DNA of 64,000 nt from Flavobacterium ammonificans (GTDB taxonomy: Bacteria > Bacteroidota > Bacteroidia > Flavobacteriales > Flavobacteriaceae), in the NCBI RefSeq assembly GCF_020886115.1, contig NZ_AP025185.1:1-64000 (forward strand), given 5' to 3'. The first letter of the stretch is position 1. Every line of letters starts with the position of its first letter. Below the pieces are notes generated by a model that was not told where the DNA came from, ran no database searches, and was given only the letters and a program-made list of their open reading frames with translations. Below, one piece after another: positions 39,852 through 47,352 of this stretch. Position numbers and translations under genes: made by a program.

Positions 39852-41036
39852 CTATAGAATTTCAGTTACCTGACCAGCACCTACAGTTCTACCACCCTCA
39901 CGGATAGCGAAACGTAAACCTACATTCATAGCAATTTCGCTCAATAATTTAACTTCAATAGTTAAGTTATCTCCAGGCATTACCATTTCTACACCAGCAG
40001 GTAAAGTAATTACACCTGTTACGTCTGTTGTACGAACATAGAATTGTGGACGGTAGTTATTGTGGAATGGTGTGTGACGACCACCTTCTTCTTTTTTCAA
40101 GATATACACCTCAGCTTTGAAGTGAGCGTGTGGTTTTACAGAACCTGGTTTTACAATAACCATACCTCTTTTGATATCTTCTTTAGCAACACCTCTTAAC
40201 AAGATACCTGCGTTATCTCCAGCCTCACCTCTATCAAGGATTTGACGGAACATTTCGATACCTGTAATAGTAGATGTCAATTTCTCAGCACCCATACCGA
40301 TGATTTCAACTGGATCTCCAGTGTTACAAACTCCGGTTTCGATACGACCTGTAGCAACAGTTCCACGACCTGTAATTGTAAATACATCTTCGATTGGCAT
40401 CAAGAATGGTTTTTCAGTATCACGAACTGGCTCTTCAATCCAAGCATCAACAGCTTCCATCAATTCAATGATTTTAGGAACCCAGTTTGGATCATTGTTC
40501 AATCCACCTAAAGCAGAACCTTGAACAACAGGACCATTATCTCCATCATACTCGTAGAAAGATAATAAATCTCTGATTTCCATTTCTACTAATTCTAATA
40601 ATTCCGCGTCATCAACCATATCCACTTTGTTCATGAATACAACGATTCTTGGAATACCTACTTGACGTCCTAAAAGGATGTGCTCACGTGTTTGTGGCAT
40701 TGGACCATCTGTAGCAGCAACTACTAAGATAGCACCATCCATTTGAGCAGCACCAGTAACCATGTTCTTAACGTAATCCGCGTGACCTGGACAGTCAACG
40801 TGAGCGTAGTGACGGTTAGCTGTTTCATACTCTACGTGTGAAGTATTAATTGTAATACCTCTTTCTTTTTCTTCTGGAGCATTATCAATTTGATCAAATG
40901 ATTTTGCTTGACAGTAACCAGCATCAGATAATACTTTCGTGATTGCTGCTGTTAAAGTTGTTTTACCGTGATCCACGTGTCCGATCGTACCAATATTTAA
41001 GTGTGGTTTCGAACGGTTAAAGGTTTCTTTTGCCAT
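39852..41036 (-). CDS. tuf: elongation factor Tu
   Basis: EF-Tu delivers aminoacyl-tRNA to the ribosome. The 394-aa protein has the G-domain motifs GHVDHGKTT (19-27), DCPGHADYV and NKVD, and both beta-barrel domains. It directly follows tRNA-Thr, an order shared with E. coli thrT-tufB. Confidence 0.99.
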   Translation of the reverse strand: MAKETFNRSKPHLNIGTIGHVDHGKTTLTAAITKVLSDAGYCQAKSFDQIDNAPEEKERGITINTSHVEYETANRHYAHVDCPGHADYVKNMVTGAAQMDGAILVVAATDGPMPQTREHILLGRQVGIPRIVVFMNKVDMVDDAELLELVEMEIRDLLSFYEYDGDNGPVVQGSALGGLNNDPNWVPKIIELMEAVDAWIEEPVRDTEKPFLMPIEDVFTITGRGTVATGRIETGVCNTGDPVEIIGMGAEKLTSTITGIEMFRQILDRGEAGDNAGILLRGVAKEDIKRGMVIVKPGSVKPHAHFKAEVYILKKEEGGRHTPFHNNYRPQFYVRTTDVTGVITLPAGVEMVMPGDNLTIEVKLLSEIAMNVGLRFAIREGGRTVGAGQVTEIL

Positions 41037-41093
41037 TTTACTTAATTTTTAATCTTAGTTTATATTTATTAGTGTTCAAATATTCTTTTTTTG

Positions 41094-41165
41094 AGCCAAT
41101 GACGGGAATTGAACCCGTGACCTCTTCCTTACCAAGGAAGCACTCTACCCCTGAGCTACACCGGC
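41094..41165 (-). tRNA. tRNA-Thr (GGT)
   Basis: A 72-nt cloverleaf on the minus strand with acceptor GCCGGTG / CATTGGC (two G-U pairs) and discriminator U. The anticodon stem CTTCC / GGAAG closes the loop TTGGTAA, anticodon GGT (Thr). It lies 57 bp before tuf. Confidence 0.96.
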
Positions 41166-41342
41166 AAGGATTGTAAAGTTTTCACCGGCGACCTTAAATT
41201 TTGAATCAATTTAGATTCAAAACATAAGACATATTAGGATTACAAGCAAGCTTATGATCCGTAAGGGTGAACCCTTACTAAATTTTCAAATCAAATTTTT
41301 ATTAAAACAAGTTTTATAAAAATTTCATTACTGAAAATTTTG
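41166..41342 (-). other. spacer between tRNA-Tyr and tRNA-Thr with two hairpins
   Basis: This 177-bp spacer holds two hairpins, TTTTGAATC / GATTCAAAA (41199-41222) and GTAAGGGT / ACCCTTAC (41261-41278, only 2 nt between arms). In E. coli a tRNA-Gly gene sits at this place (order Thr, Tyr, Gly, Thr, tufB); I find no cloverleaf here. Confidence 0.6.
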
Positions 41343-41423
41343 TGGGGAGAGCAGGATTCGAACCTGCGAAGTTCACACAGCAGATTTACAGTCTGCCCTC
41401 GTTGGCCGCTTGAGTATCTCCCC
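41343..41423 (-). tRNA. tRNA-Tyr (GTA)
   Basis: An 81-nt class II cloverleaf on the minus strand with a variable arm, acceptor GGGGAGA / TCTCCCC and discriminator A. The anticodon stem GCAGA / TCTGC closes the loop CTGTAAA, anticodon GTA (Tyr). Confidence 0.96.
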
Positions 41424-41458
41424 TACTTTTTTTATTTATTTGACGTCAACCGACATAG

Positions 41459-41532
41459 AGCCGGCGGAGGGACTCGAACCCACGACCTGCTGATTACAAA
41501 TCAGCTGCTCTAGCCAACTGAGCTACGCTGGC
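41459..41532 (-). tRNA. tRNA-Thr (TGT)
   Basis: A 74-nt cloverleaf on the minus strand with anticodon stem GCTGA / TCAGC and loop TTTGTAA, anticodon TGT (Thr). The acceptor GCCAGCG / CGCCGGC pairs except for an A-C mismatch at position 4-69, an oddity noted in the findings. Discriminator is U. Confidence 0.94.
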
Positions 41533-41541
41533 AAATTCAAT

Positions 41542-41570
41542 AAAAAAAGTCCGCTATTTCTAACGGACTG
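41542..41570 (-). terminator. terminator of hpf
   Basis: On the minus strand a 6-bp stem AGTCCG / CGGACT with a 10-nt loop is followed by seven Ts, about 55 bp after the hpf stop. The -7 element of the tRNA operon promoter directly abuts it. Confidence 0.8.
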
Positions 41571-41599
41571 CAAATGTATAGATTTTATCTCTGTTTCAA
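41571..41599 (-). promoter_or_regulatory. promoter of the tRNA-Thr/Tyr/Thr-tuf operon
   Basis: On the minus strand TTG (41597-41599) and TACATTTG (41571-41578) are separated by 18 nt, a full Bacteroidota promoter. The expected start site, some 5-7 nt beyond, falls inside the hpf terminator hairpin. Confidence 0.65.
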
Positions 41600-41623
41600 A
41601 ACATTTTTTTAAAAAAAATTACT

Positions 41624-41926
41624 TTAAACAGTTGATTTCGTTTTTTCTTTCCTTTTTACCAATAATCGCTCTAAAGATTCAGCGGTCAAATCGACTGCTT
41701 CTTCAAATGTTCTACATTGTTTTTTTACAATAAAATCATCTCCCGGAACATTGACGATGATTTCAACAAATTTATTTTCTTTATCACTAGTATTCTCTAC
41801 TTTTAAAAAAACATCCGATGAGACAATCTTATCATAGTACTTCTCCAATTTATCCATTCTTTCCTGAATAAAATCAACTAGCTTTCTGTCAACTGAAAAG
41901 TTAACCGCGTGAACACTTACCTTCAT
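41624..41926 (-). CDS. hpf: ribosome hibernation-promoting factor, short form
   Basis: The 100-aa protein has the single HPF/RaiA domain (MKVSVHAVNFSVDRKLVDFI at the start, VDLTAESLERLL near the end). It binds the 30S decoding region in starved cells and inactivates ribosomes. It lacks the C-terminal dimerisation domain of long HPF. A TTG two codons upstream extends the frame, but ATG 41926 is preferred. It follows the XerC-type gene by 32 bp. Confidence 0.92.
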   Translation of the reverse strand: MKVSVHAVNFSVDRKLVDFIQERMDKLEKYYDKIVSSDVFLKVENTSDKENKFVEIIVNVPGDDFIVKKQCRTFEEAVDLTAESLERLLVKRKEKTKSTV

Positions 41927-41958
41927 AATCAAATAAATTAATAATTAAACATTTGAAA

Positions 41959-42855
41959 TTATTTTGAATTTCTTGGATGAGCCTCCTGGTATACTTTTTT
42001 TAGTTCAGACAAACTATTATGTGTATACACCTGAGTTGACGCCAAACTAGAATGCCCTAATAATTCCTTGACTGAATTTAAATCGGCACCGTTGTTCAGT
42101 AAATGAGTAGCAAACGTATGACGTAATATATGCGGACTCGTTTTTACTTTTTCGGACACAGTACTAAAGTACGAATTTATCAATCGGTACACAAAAGAAT
42201 CATTTAATTTAACTCCTTTTTTAGAAAGAAAAAGACAATCAACATTCATATCGTTTATAATCGCAGCCCTTTCTAGAAGATAACGCTCCAATAGTGAGGT
42301 GATTACAGGTAAAAGCGGCAGTATTCGCTCTTTATTTCGCTTTCCTAAAACTTTGATTGTTTTATTTGCCAAATTAATGTTTGCTATTTTCAAATGCAAC
42401 AACTCCGTTCTTCGCATTCCAGTTGTGTAAAATAAATCGATAATCAACTTATCTCGAATAGCCTCAAACCCAATTGGATTTTGCATTCCATCCAAAACAG
42501 CATTCACTTCTTTTTCAGAAAAAGGAATTTGGATTTTTTTTGGCGTCTTTAACGCTTTGTGTTTGGTAAGCGGACTGACTTCAATTTGTTGGGTTTTTAA
42601 AAGAAATTTATAGAACGCCTTAAGTGACGCAATTTTTCGATTTACCGAAGTAGCAGACACTTCAGCATCTACTAAAGAAACAATCCAGCTCCTAATTTGA
42701 CTGTAATTGGCTTTTTCAATGGTTGATTGGTCGAAATGAACCGAATTGAACAATTCAAAAGAAGAAATATCATTCCAATAGGCCAATACAGTATGTGGAG
42801 AATATTTTTTCTCCAACTGCAGGTAATCTCGAAATGCTTCTTTATTATTCTTCAT
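41959..42855 (-). CDS. xerC: tyrosine recombinase XerC-type
   Basis: The 298-aa protein has a SAM-like N-terminal core-binding domain and a C-terminal catalytic domain with all site-specific recombinase residues: R148 (TTGMRRT), K172, H242 and R245 (HILRH), H268 (LGHSS) and Y277 (TQVYTH). This fits a XerC/XerD-type enzyme that resolves chromosome dimers at dif; which of the two it is cannot be decided. The start is ATG 42855, directly behind the U-tract of the rpsU terminator. Upstream frame extension has no support. Confidence 0.88.
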   Translation of the reverse strand: MKNNKEAFRDYLQLEKKYSPHTVLAYWNDISSFELFNSVHFDQSTIEKANYSQIRSWIVSLVDAEVSATSVNRKIASLKAFYKFLLKTQQIEVSPLTKHKALKTPKKIQIPFSEKEVNAVLDGMQNPIGFEAIRDKLIIDLFYTTGMRRTELLHLKIANINLANKTIKVLGKRNKERILPLLPVITSLLERYLLERAAIINDMNVDCLFLSKKGVKLNDSFVYRLINSYFSTVSEKVKTSPHILRHTFATHLLNNGADLNSVKELLGHSSLASTQVYTHNSLSELKKVYQEAHPRNSK

Positions 42856-42861
42856 AAAAAA

Positions 42862-42903
42862 AACCGTTAGCATCAAAATTATATAATTTCAATGACTAAC
42901 GGT
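42862..42903 (-). terminator. terminator between rpsU and xerC
   Basis: Arms AACCGTTAG and CTAACGGTT enclose a 24-nt loop; on the minus strand the stem is followed by eight Ts that run straight into the xerC ATG. It stands 24 bp after the rpsU stop. Confidence 0.75.
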
Positions 42904-42926
42904 TAGTATTTGATTAAATTTAGATA

Positions 42927-43121
42927 TTAACTCTCTAAATTATCTCTCATGTTTTGGATGTAAGCCGCTTTCTGGAATTTCATTCTATTCGTTACAGATG
43001 GCTTAATGAAAGCTTGACGTGCACGCAACTGACGAACAGTTCCTGTTTTATCAAATTTTCTTTTATAGCGCTTTAATGCTCTATCGATATTTTCTCCGTC
43101 TTTAATTGGTATAATTAACAT
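42927..43121 (-). CDS. rpsU: 30S ribosomal protein S21
   Basis: bS21 binds near the 3' end of 16S rRNA. The 64-aa protein has the family's IPIKDGENIDRALKRYKRKF start and an Arg-rich RQLRARQAF segment. The start is set by ATG 43121, which follows a strong Shine-Dalgarno AGGAGGT with 9-nt spacing. In Bacteroidota, bS21 helps sequester the anti-SD, and a strong SD on rpsU is known to give autoregulation. A short leader, about 24 nt, begins at the -7 element 43151-43158. Confidence 0.95.
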   Translation of the reverse strand: MLIIPIKDGENIDRALKRYKRKFDKTGTVRQLRARQAFIKPSVTNRMKFQKAAYIQNMRDNLES

Positions 43122-43130
43122 AATATAGAC

Positions 43131-43137
43131 ACCTCCT
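43131..43137 (-). promoter_or_regulatory. strong Shine-Dalgarno of rpsU
   Basis: AGGAGGT on the minus strand is 9 nt before the rpsU ATG, inside GAGAGGAGGTG. It is the only full-length SD I see before a gene in this window. Confidence 0.9.
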
Positions 43138-43150
43138 CTCGTTAAGGCTG

Positions 43151-43158
43151 CAAATGTA
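43151..43158 (-). promoter_or_regulatory. -7 element of rpsU promoter
   Basis: TACATTTG on the minus strand matches TAnnTTTG, 30 nt before the ATG. The -33 region is AT-rich with no clear TTG. Confidence 0.55.
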
Positions 43159-43194
43159 TACAAATAATTATGAATTAAAAATTAAAAACTATAA

Positions 43195-44364
43195 TTATTC
43201 TACTGCTGGCTTATAATTTTGTTTGTCCAATATCATTTTAGATAAAATTTCCTTCATAATTTCAGAAGTTCCACCGCCTATTGGCCCTAATCGACTATCT
43301 CTAAACAACCTAGCTAAAGGATATTCTTCCATATAACCATAACCTCCTAACATCTGTAAGCAACTGTAAATCGCGTCATCTGCTACTTTAGTAGATTTTA
43401 ACTTGGCCATGGTAGCTTCTTTAACTACATACTCCCCTTTATCCAAACGGGCAATTGCTGCATAATTAAATATCTTACAATGCTCTACCTCAGTCGCATG
43501 TTCCACTAAGGTATGGCGTAATGCTTGGAATTTATTAATGGTCGTACCAAAAGCTTGGCGTTGTTCCATATATTCAATAGTATAATCAATAGCATATTCA
43601 GCTCTTGCATGTGCGTTAATAGCCATTATTAAACGTTCAAAGGCGAAATGTTGCATAATGTAAGGAAAGCCTTTATTCAACTCTCCCATTAAATTTCCAG
43701 CAGGAATTTCAACATTATCAAAAGCTATTTCAGCAGTATCAGAAGCTCTCCAACCTAATTTATCCAATTTGGTTGCTGAAATTCCTGGTGTAGTAGTGTC
43801 TACTAAAAAAATACTTATTCCTTTATTCCCTAGTTCGGGTTGCGTTTTTGCTGCTACTATATAATAGTCTGCGTATACACCATTAGTAATAAAAGTTTTA
43901 GAACCATTAATTATATATGTATCACCTGACTTTACAGCTGTTGTACGCATACCCGCAACATCACTACCTCCAAAAGGCTCTGTAACACATAGGGCTCCTA
44001 TTTTATCACCTGCAATACTGGGAGCTAAATACTCTTGTTTAATACGCTCGTCTCCTTCAGCATTTAAATGCGTCATGGCTAAATAGGCATGTGCCCACAT
44101 TGCCGCAGCAAAACCAGAAGATTTAATTTTTTGTAATTCTTCCAAAAAGATTACGGTGTAAAACAAATCTAAGTTCAGTCCGCCATATTGGGTTGGATAA
44201 TTAATTCCGAAGAAGCCCATTTCTCCCATTTTCTTCCATATAAAGCGATCTATGGTTCCGGATTTTTCCCATTGTTCAATGTGAGGAACTACTTCTTTTT
44301 GTAAAAAATCACGGAAGCTTGCTCTAAATAATTGATGCTCTTCTGAAAAATATATTGAATTCAT
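43195..44364 (-). CDS. acyl-CoA dehydrogenase
   Basis: This FAD enzyme catalyses the first step of acyl-CoA beta-oxidation. The 389-aa protein has the family signatures CVTEPFGGSDVAG and QMLGGYGYMEEYPLARLFRD, the latter preceding the GGGTSEIM segment; length is normal. Chain-length preference is not readable; the LDL/long-chain group is most similar by motif. It is on the same strand as the HhH gene 36 bp upstream, and may share its promoter. Confidence 0.93.
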   Translation of the reverse strand: MNSIYFSEEHQLFRASFRDFLQKEVVPHIEQWEKSGTIDRFIWKKMGEMGFFGINYPTQYGGLNLDLFYTVIFLEELQKIKSSGFAAAMWAHAYLAMTHLNAEGDERIKQEYLAPSIAGDKIGALCVTEPFGGSDVAGMRTTAVKSGDTYIINGSKTFITNGVYADYYIVAAKTQPELGNKGISIFLVDTTTPGISATKLDKLGWRASDTAEIAFDNVEIPAGNLMGELNKGFPYIMQHFAFERLIMAINAHARAEYAIDYTIEYMEQRQAFGTTINKFQALRHTLVEHATEVEHCKIFNYAAIARLDKGEYVVKEATMAKLKSTKVADDAIYSCLQMLGGYGYMEEYPLARLFRDSRLGPIGGGTSEIMKEILSKMILDKQNYKPAVE

Positions 44365-44400
44365 TAGTGAAAATTAAAATTTAAGAATTGATTCTTTTTA

Positions 44401-45288
44401 TTAGAATTCCAAATATAGTGCGATTATTTTTATTTTATCGTTAGGCATTCCCTTAATTTTTGTTAAATCCGCAATTTCTTTAATATCTCCATTCATTGAT
44501 CTGTACTTCACAATTTCTTTTGCTAGATTATAATTGAAATAGGGAAATTGCGATAACTCTTTAACTGACAACTCATTAATTGCAATCTTCTTGAAAGAAG
44601 TTGTTGTGGAAGATTTAATAGTGAATTTTTTTTGCAAGTCTTGAATAGCTTCAGGGTTAAGACCCCAAATAAATTGAAACTGTTCCATACTCAAAAAAAC
44701 CTGAAAGCGTTCTCTTTCAAGCAATATTCTTGTTGCAAGCTTCTCTCCTATTCCATAGACCGCTATTAAATCTTCTTTAGAAGCAAGATTGATATCTTGT
44801 TGAACAAAAAGATGCTGTTGTTTTGAATAAGCCTGTTTATAGGAGCCTCTAGTTTCAGTAGTTCTTTTTGTCACCCAAGAGGGAAATTTAAAATACTGAG
44901 CTAATTCATTTAAAAGGGAGTCTGAAACCAAAGTTACTTTTTGAAATTCTTCAGCTGAGTTCACATAACTATTTTTTCTCCTAAAAGCATGAAGCCTGTC
45001 AATTTCAGCCACAGACATCCCTAACTTATAGCCTTTATAATCCGAAATAAAGTTGGGGTTAAATGGAAATATTTTCTTTTTCTGGTTATTTAAATTCTTC
45101 TTTTCTACATCTAATTCCGATTGAATAGCCATCCATTTTTCCTTTTCAGGATCCGATTTTAAGGGCATCCGAAAATCGAAGAAAAAAATAAACAGTTGGA
45201 GGATAATTATAATGCTAAACAAAAGTAGAATGCCCTTTGCTTGAGCTTTGGAGAAAATAAAAAACGATACAAAATTTGAAAATTTCAT
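44401..45288 (-). CDS. membrane-anchored helix-hairpin-helix protein (ComEA-like)
   Basis: The 295-aa protein has one N-terminal membrane helix (about 17-35) followed by helix-hairpin-helix DNA-binding motifs: INLASKEDLIAVYGIGEKLA, then IWGLNPEAIQDL, and a further ELSQFPYFNYNLAKEIV. This layout resembles ComEA, the DNA receptor of natural competence, but the protein is larger and no com genes are nearby. A role in DNA uptake or DNA handling at the membrane is an inference. Confidence 0.75.
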   Translation of the reverse strand: MKFSNFVSFFIFSKAQAKGILLLFSIIIILQLFIFFFDFRMPLKSDPEKEKWMAIQSELDVEKKNLNNQKKKIFPFNPNFISDYKGYKLGMSVAEIDRLHAFRRKNSYVNSAEEFQKVTLVSDSLLNELAQYFKFPSWVTKRTTETRGSYKQAYSKQQHLFVQQDINLASKEDLIAVYGIGEKLATRILLERERFQVFLSMEQFQFIWGLNPEAIQDLQKKFTIKSSTTTSFKKIAINELSVKELSQFPYFNYNLAKEIVKYRSMNGDIKEIADLTKIKGMPNDKIKIIALYLEF

Positions 45289-45421
45289 GATTTGGGGGTT
45301 AGAATTTGGAACTATAAATTTAAATAAATACCTGAATTATGCTTTCAAAAAATAAAAAAAATGCTGTGAAACATGGAATAAAAAAAACATCTTCTATTTT
45401 TTACAACTTTAAAAGCAATTA

Positions 45422-45455
45422 TTGTTTTTATTTTTTATAAAAATCGATACATTTG
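45422..45455 (+). promoter_or_regulatory. promoter of the cationic amino-acid permease gene
   Basis: TTG (45422-45424) and TACATTTG (45448-45455), 23 nt apart, form a Bacteroidota promoter; the leader to ATG 45485 is about 23 nt. Confidence 0.6.
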
Positions 45456-45484
45456 AAACCTAATAACTAAAACAAAAAATAACC

Positions 45485-47062
45485 ATGTCAATTTGGAGAG
45501 TTAAACCTATTTCGGCTTTTGAGGCTGATATGAAAAAAAGTACTTTAAAAAGAGTTCTAGGAAAATGGAGCTTAACTGCTATTGGAGTTGGAGCGATTAT
45601 TGGAGGAGGGATTTTTGTTCTTACAGGAACAGGAGCTTACTACCATGCTGGTCCAGCTTTAGCTATATCATTTATAATTGCAGGTATCGCCTGTGTCTTT
45701 GCTGCACTTTGTTATTCAGAATTTGCATCAATATTACCTGTTGAAGGCTCAGCTTATGCCTATGCGTATGGAACTATTGGAGAAATATTCGCCTGGATTA
45801 TTGGTTGGGGACTTATATTAGAGTATGCTATGGGTTCGATGACGGTTGCCGTTTCCTGGTCCGGCTATTTTAATAAGTTGCTTAAAATATTTCATTTAGA
45901 ACTACCTTATTGGATGACAACTGACCCAGGCACAGCTAACAAAGCATTCGGAGAAGCTTCAAGTCAAATTGCATCAGGAACTTTAACAGAGGATAAACTT
46001 ACAAGCTTTCAAGAGATAGTTAATAATTTTAATTCCGCACCAGAGATTTTTAATTTTAAAATATTCATGAATCTCCCAGCCTTTTTGATTGTTTTATTGG
46101 TAATCTCTATACTTATTAAAGGTACCCAAAGTGCTGCTAAAGCGAATAACCTAATTGTTCTTTTAAAGGTTTCTGCTGTATTGTTTGTAATTATTGCAGG
46201 TGCTTTTTTTATAGATGTAGACAATTGGTCTCCTTTTATACCAGAAGCTACTCAAATTGTAGAAAAAGATTCTACTCATAATGCTTATGGATTAGCTGGA
46301 ATTGTTTCTGGAGCGGCGGCTATTTTCTTCGCTTATGTAGGATTTGATGCAGTTTCCACTCAAGCGGGTGAAGCAATTAATCCTAAAAAAGATGTGCCTT
46401 TTGCTATTATTGCTTCTTTATTAATTTGTACTACTTTGTACATTTTAGTATCGTTAGTATTAACAGGAATGATGAATTACCAAGACTTTAATCCGCTAGG
46501 AAAATATCCTGATGCTATTAAAGCCCCTGTAGCCTATGCTTTTGATATTGCAGGTCAAGGTTGGGCTGGATTAATTATCACAATTGCAGCTACTGTAGGT
46601 TTAGTATCTGTTTTAATGGTAATGATTATGGGACAATCTCGTATATTTTTAGGAATGTCTAAAGACGGATTAATTCCTCAAGTTTTCTCAAGAGTTAACC
46701 CAATTTCTGGAACACCACAAACCAACTTAATGATTTTAGGTGGAATTATAGCAGTAGTAGCTGCTTTTACACCAATTAATGAACTAGCAGACATGACTAG
46801 TTTTGGTACTTTATTTGCGTTTACAATGGTGTGTATCGCTGTTTGGATTTTAAGAGTAAAACAACCTAATTTAGTGAGAACATTTAAAGTTCCTGCATTA
46901 CCAGTTATTGCAGTTTTAGGAATTTTAATCAATACTTATTTAATGGTTAATTTAAGCTACAAAGCTCAAATATTCTCTGGAGTATGGCTTCTTATAGGAG
47001 TTTTAGTTTATTTTGGCTACAGTAAAAGTCGTTCAAAATTAAACAATGAAAATCAAGAATAG
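45485..47062 (+). CDS. APC-family cationic amino acid permease
   Basis: The 525-aa inner-membrane protein has about 12-14 membrane segments and the CAT/YfnA-type N-terminal pattern GVGAIIGGGIFVLTGTG and LCYSEFASILPVEGSAYAYAY. It is the YfnA/CAT branch of the APC superfamily, which takes up cationic or other amino acids. It differs from the LAT-like permease at 16922-18331, so they are not recent duplicates. It is monocistronic and ends at a strong terminator. Confidence 0.9.
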   Translation: MSIWRVKPISAFEADMKKSTLKRVLGKWSLTAIGVGAIIGGGIFVLTGTGAYYHAGPALAISFIIAGIACVFAALCYSEFASILPVEGSAYAYAYGTIGEIFAWIIGWGLILEYAMGSMTVAVSWSGYFNKLLKIFHLELPYWMTTDPGTANKAFGEASSQIASGTLTEDKLTSFQEIVNNFNSAPEIFNFKIFMNLPAFLIVLLVISILIKGTQSAAKANNLIVLLKVSAVLFVIIAGAFFIDVDNWSPFIPEATQIVEKDSTHNAYGLAGIVSGAAAIFFAYVGFDAVSTQAGEAINPKKDVPFAIIASLLICTTLYILVSLVLTGMMNYQDFNPLGKYPDAIKAPVAYAFDIAGQGWAGLIITIAATVGLVSVLMVMIMGQSRIFLGMSKDGLIPQVFSRVNPISGTPQTNLMILGGIIAVVAAFTPINELADMTSFGTLFAFTMVCIAVWILRVKQPNLVRTFKVPALPVIAVLGILINTYLMVNLSYKAQIFSGVWLLIGVLVYFGYSKSRSKLNNENQE

Positions 47063-47078
47063 TTAATACAATGATATA

Positions 47079-47108
47079 AAAAAAGCTCCTGTTTAGGAGC
47101 TTTTTTTT
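47079..47108. terminator. bidirectional terminator between the permease and PspC genes
   Basis: The stem AAAAAAAGCTCCT / AGGAGCTTTTTTT with a 4-nt loop lies between two convergent genes. Confidence 0.92.
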
Positions 47109-47112
47109 ATGA

Positions 47113-47340
47113 CTATAAATCAAAAACTGAAGATCGTTTCGCTCGAATTAAATCCTTCAAACGTATCCAAAAAGCTAAAATCAAGTAAACTACAAACCAC
47201 AAACCTACCGTTACACATGACAAATAGATAAAAAATATTCGTACGCTACTGGCGCGCATTCCTAAAGCATCTGCTAAACGCGATGAAACATGAAATCCAT
47301 GTTTCTCAAAAAAGAATTTTAAATGATTGAAGATTTTCAT
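47113..47340 (-). CDS. PspC-like small membrane protein
   Basis: The 75-aa protein has a hydrophilic start, a PspC-like segment (SSRLADALGMRASSVRIFFI) and one membrane helix (about 36-58). It is the last gene after DUF2851, 12 bp downstream. Family members act in envelope stress, but no other phage-shock gene is present; function is unclear. Confidence 0.75.
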   Translation of the reverse strand: MKIFNHLKFFFEKHGFHVSSRLADALGMRASSVRIFFIYLSCVTVGLWFVVYLILAFWIRLKDLIRAKRSSVFDL

Positions 47341-47352
47341 AATGCTGCAAAT

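Noticed and set aside
41184..41199. GGCGACCTT segment as a tRNA-Gly remnant
   Set aside because: Only about eight bases resemble a tRNA T-arm/variable region and no other arm can be folded; too weak to claim a pseudogene.
43122..43163. Fourteen-residue upstream extension of rpsU
   Set aside because: The extension would translate the Shine-Dalgarno and the promoter element; the family starts at MLIIPIKDGE.
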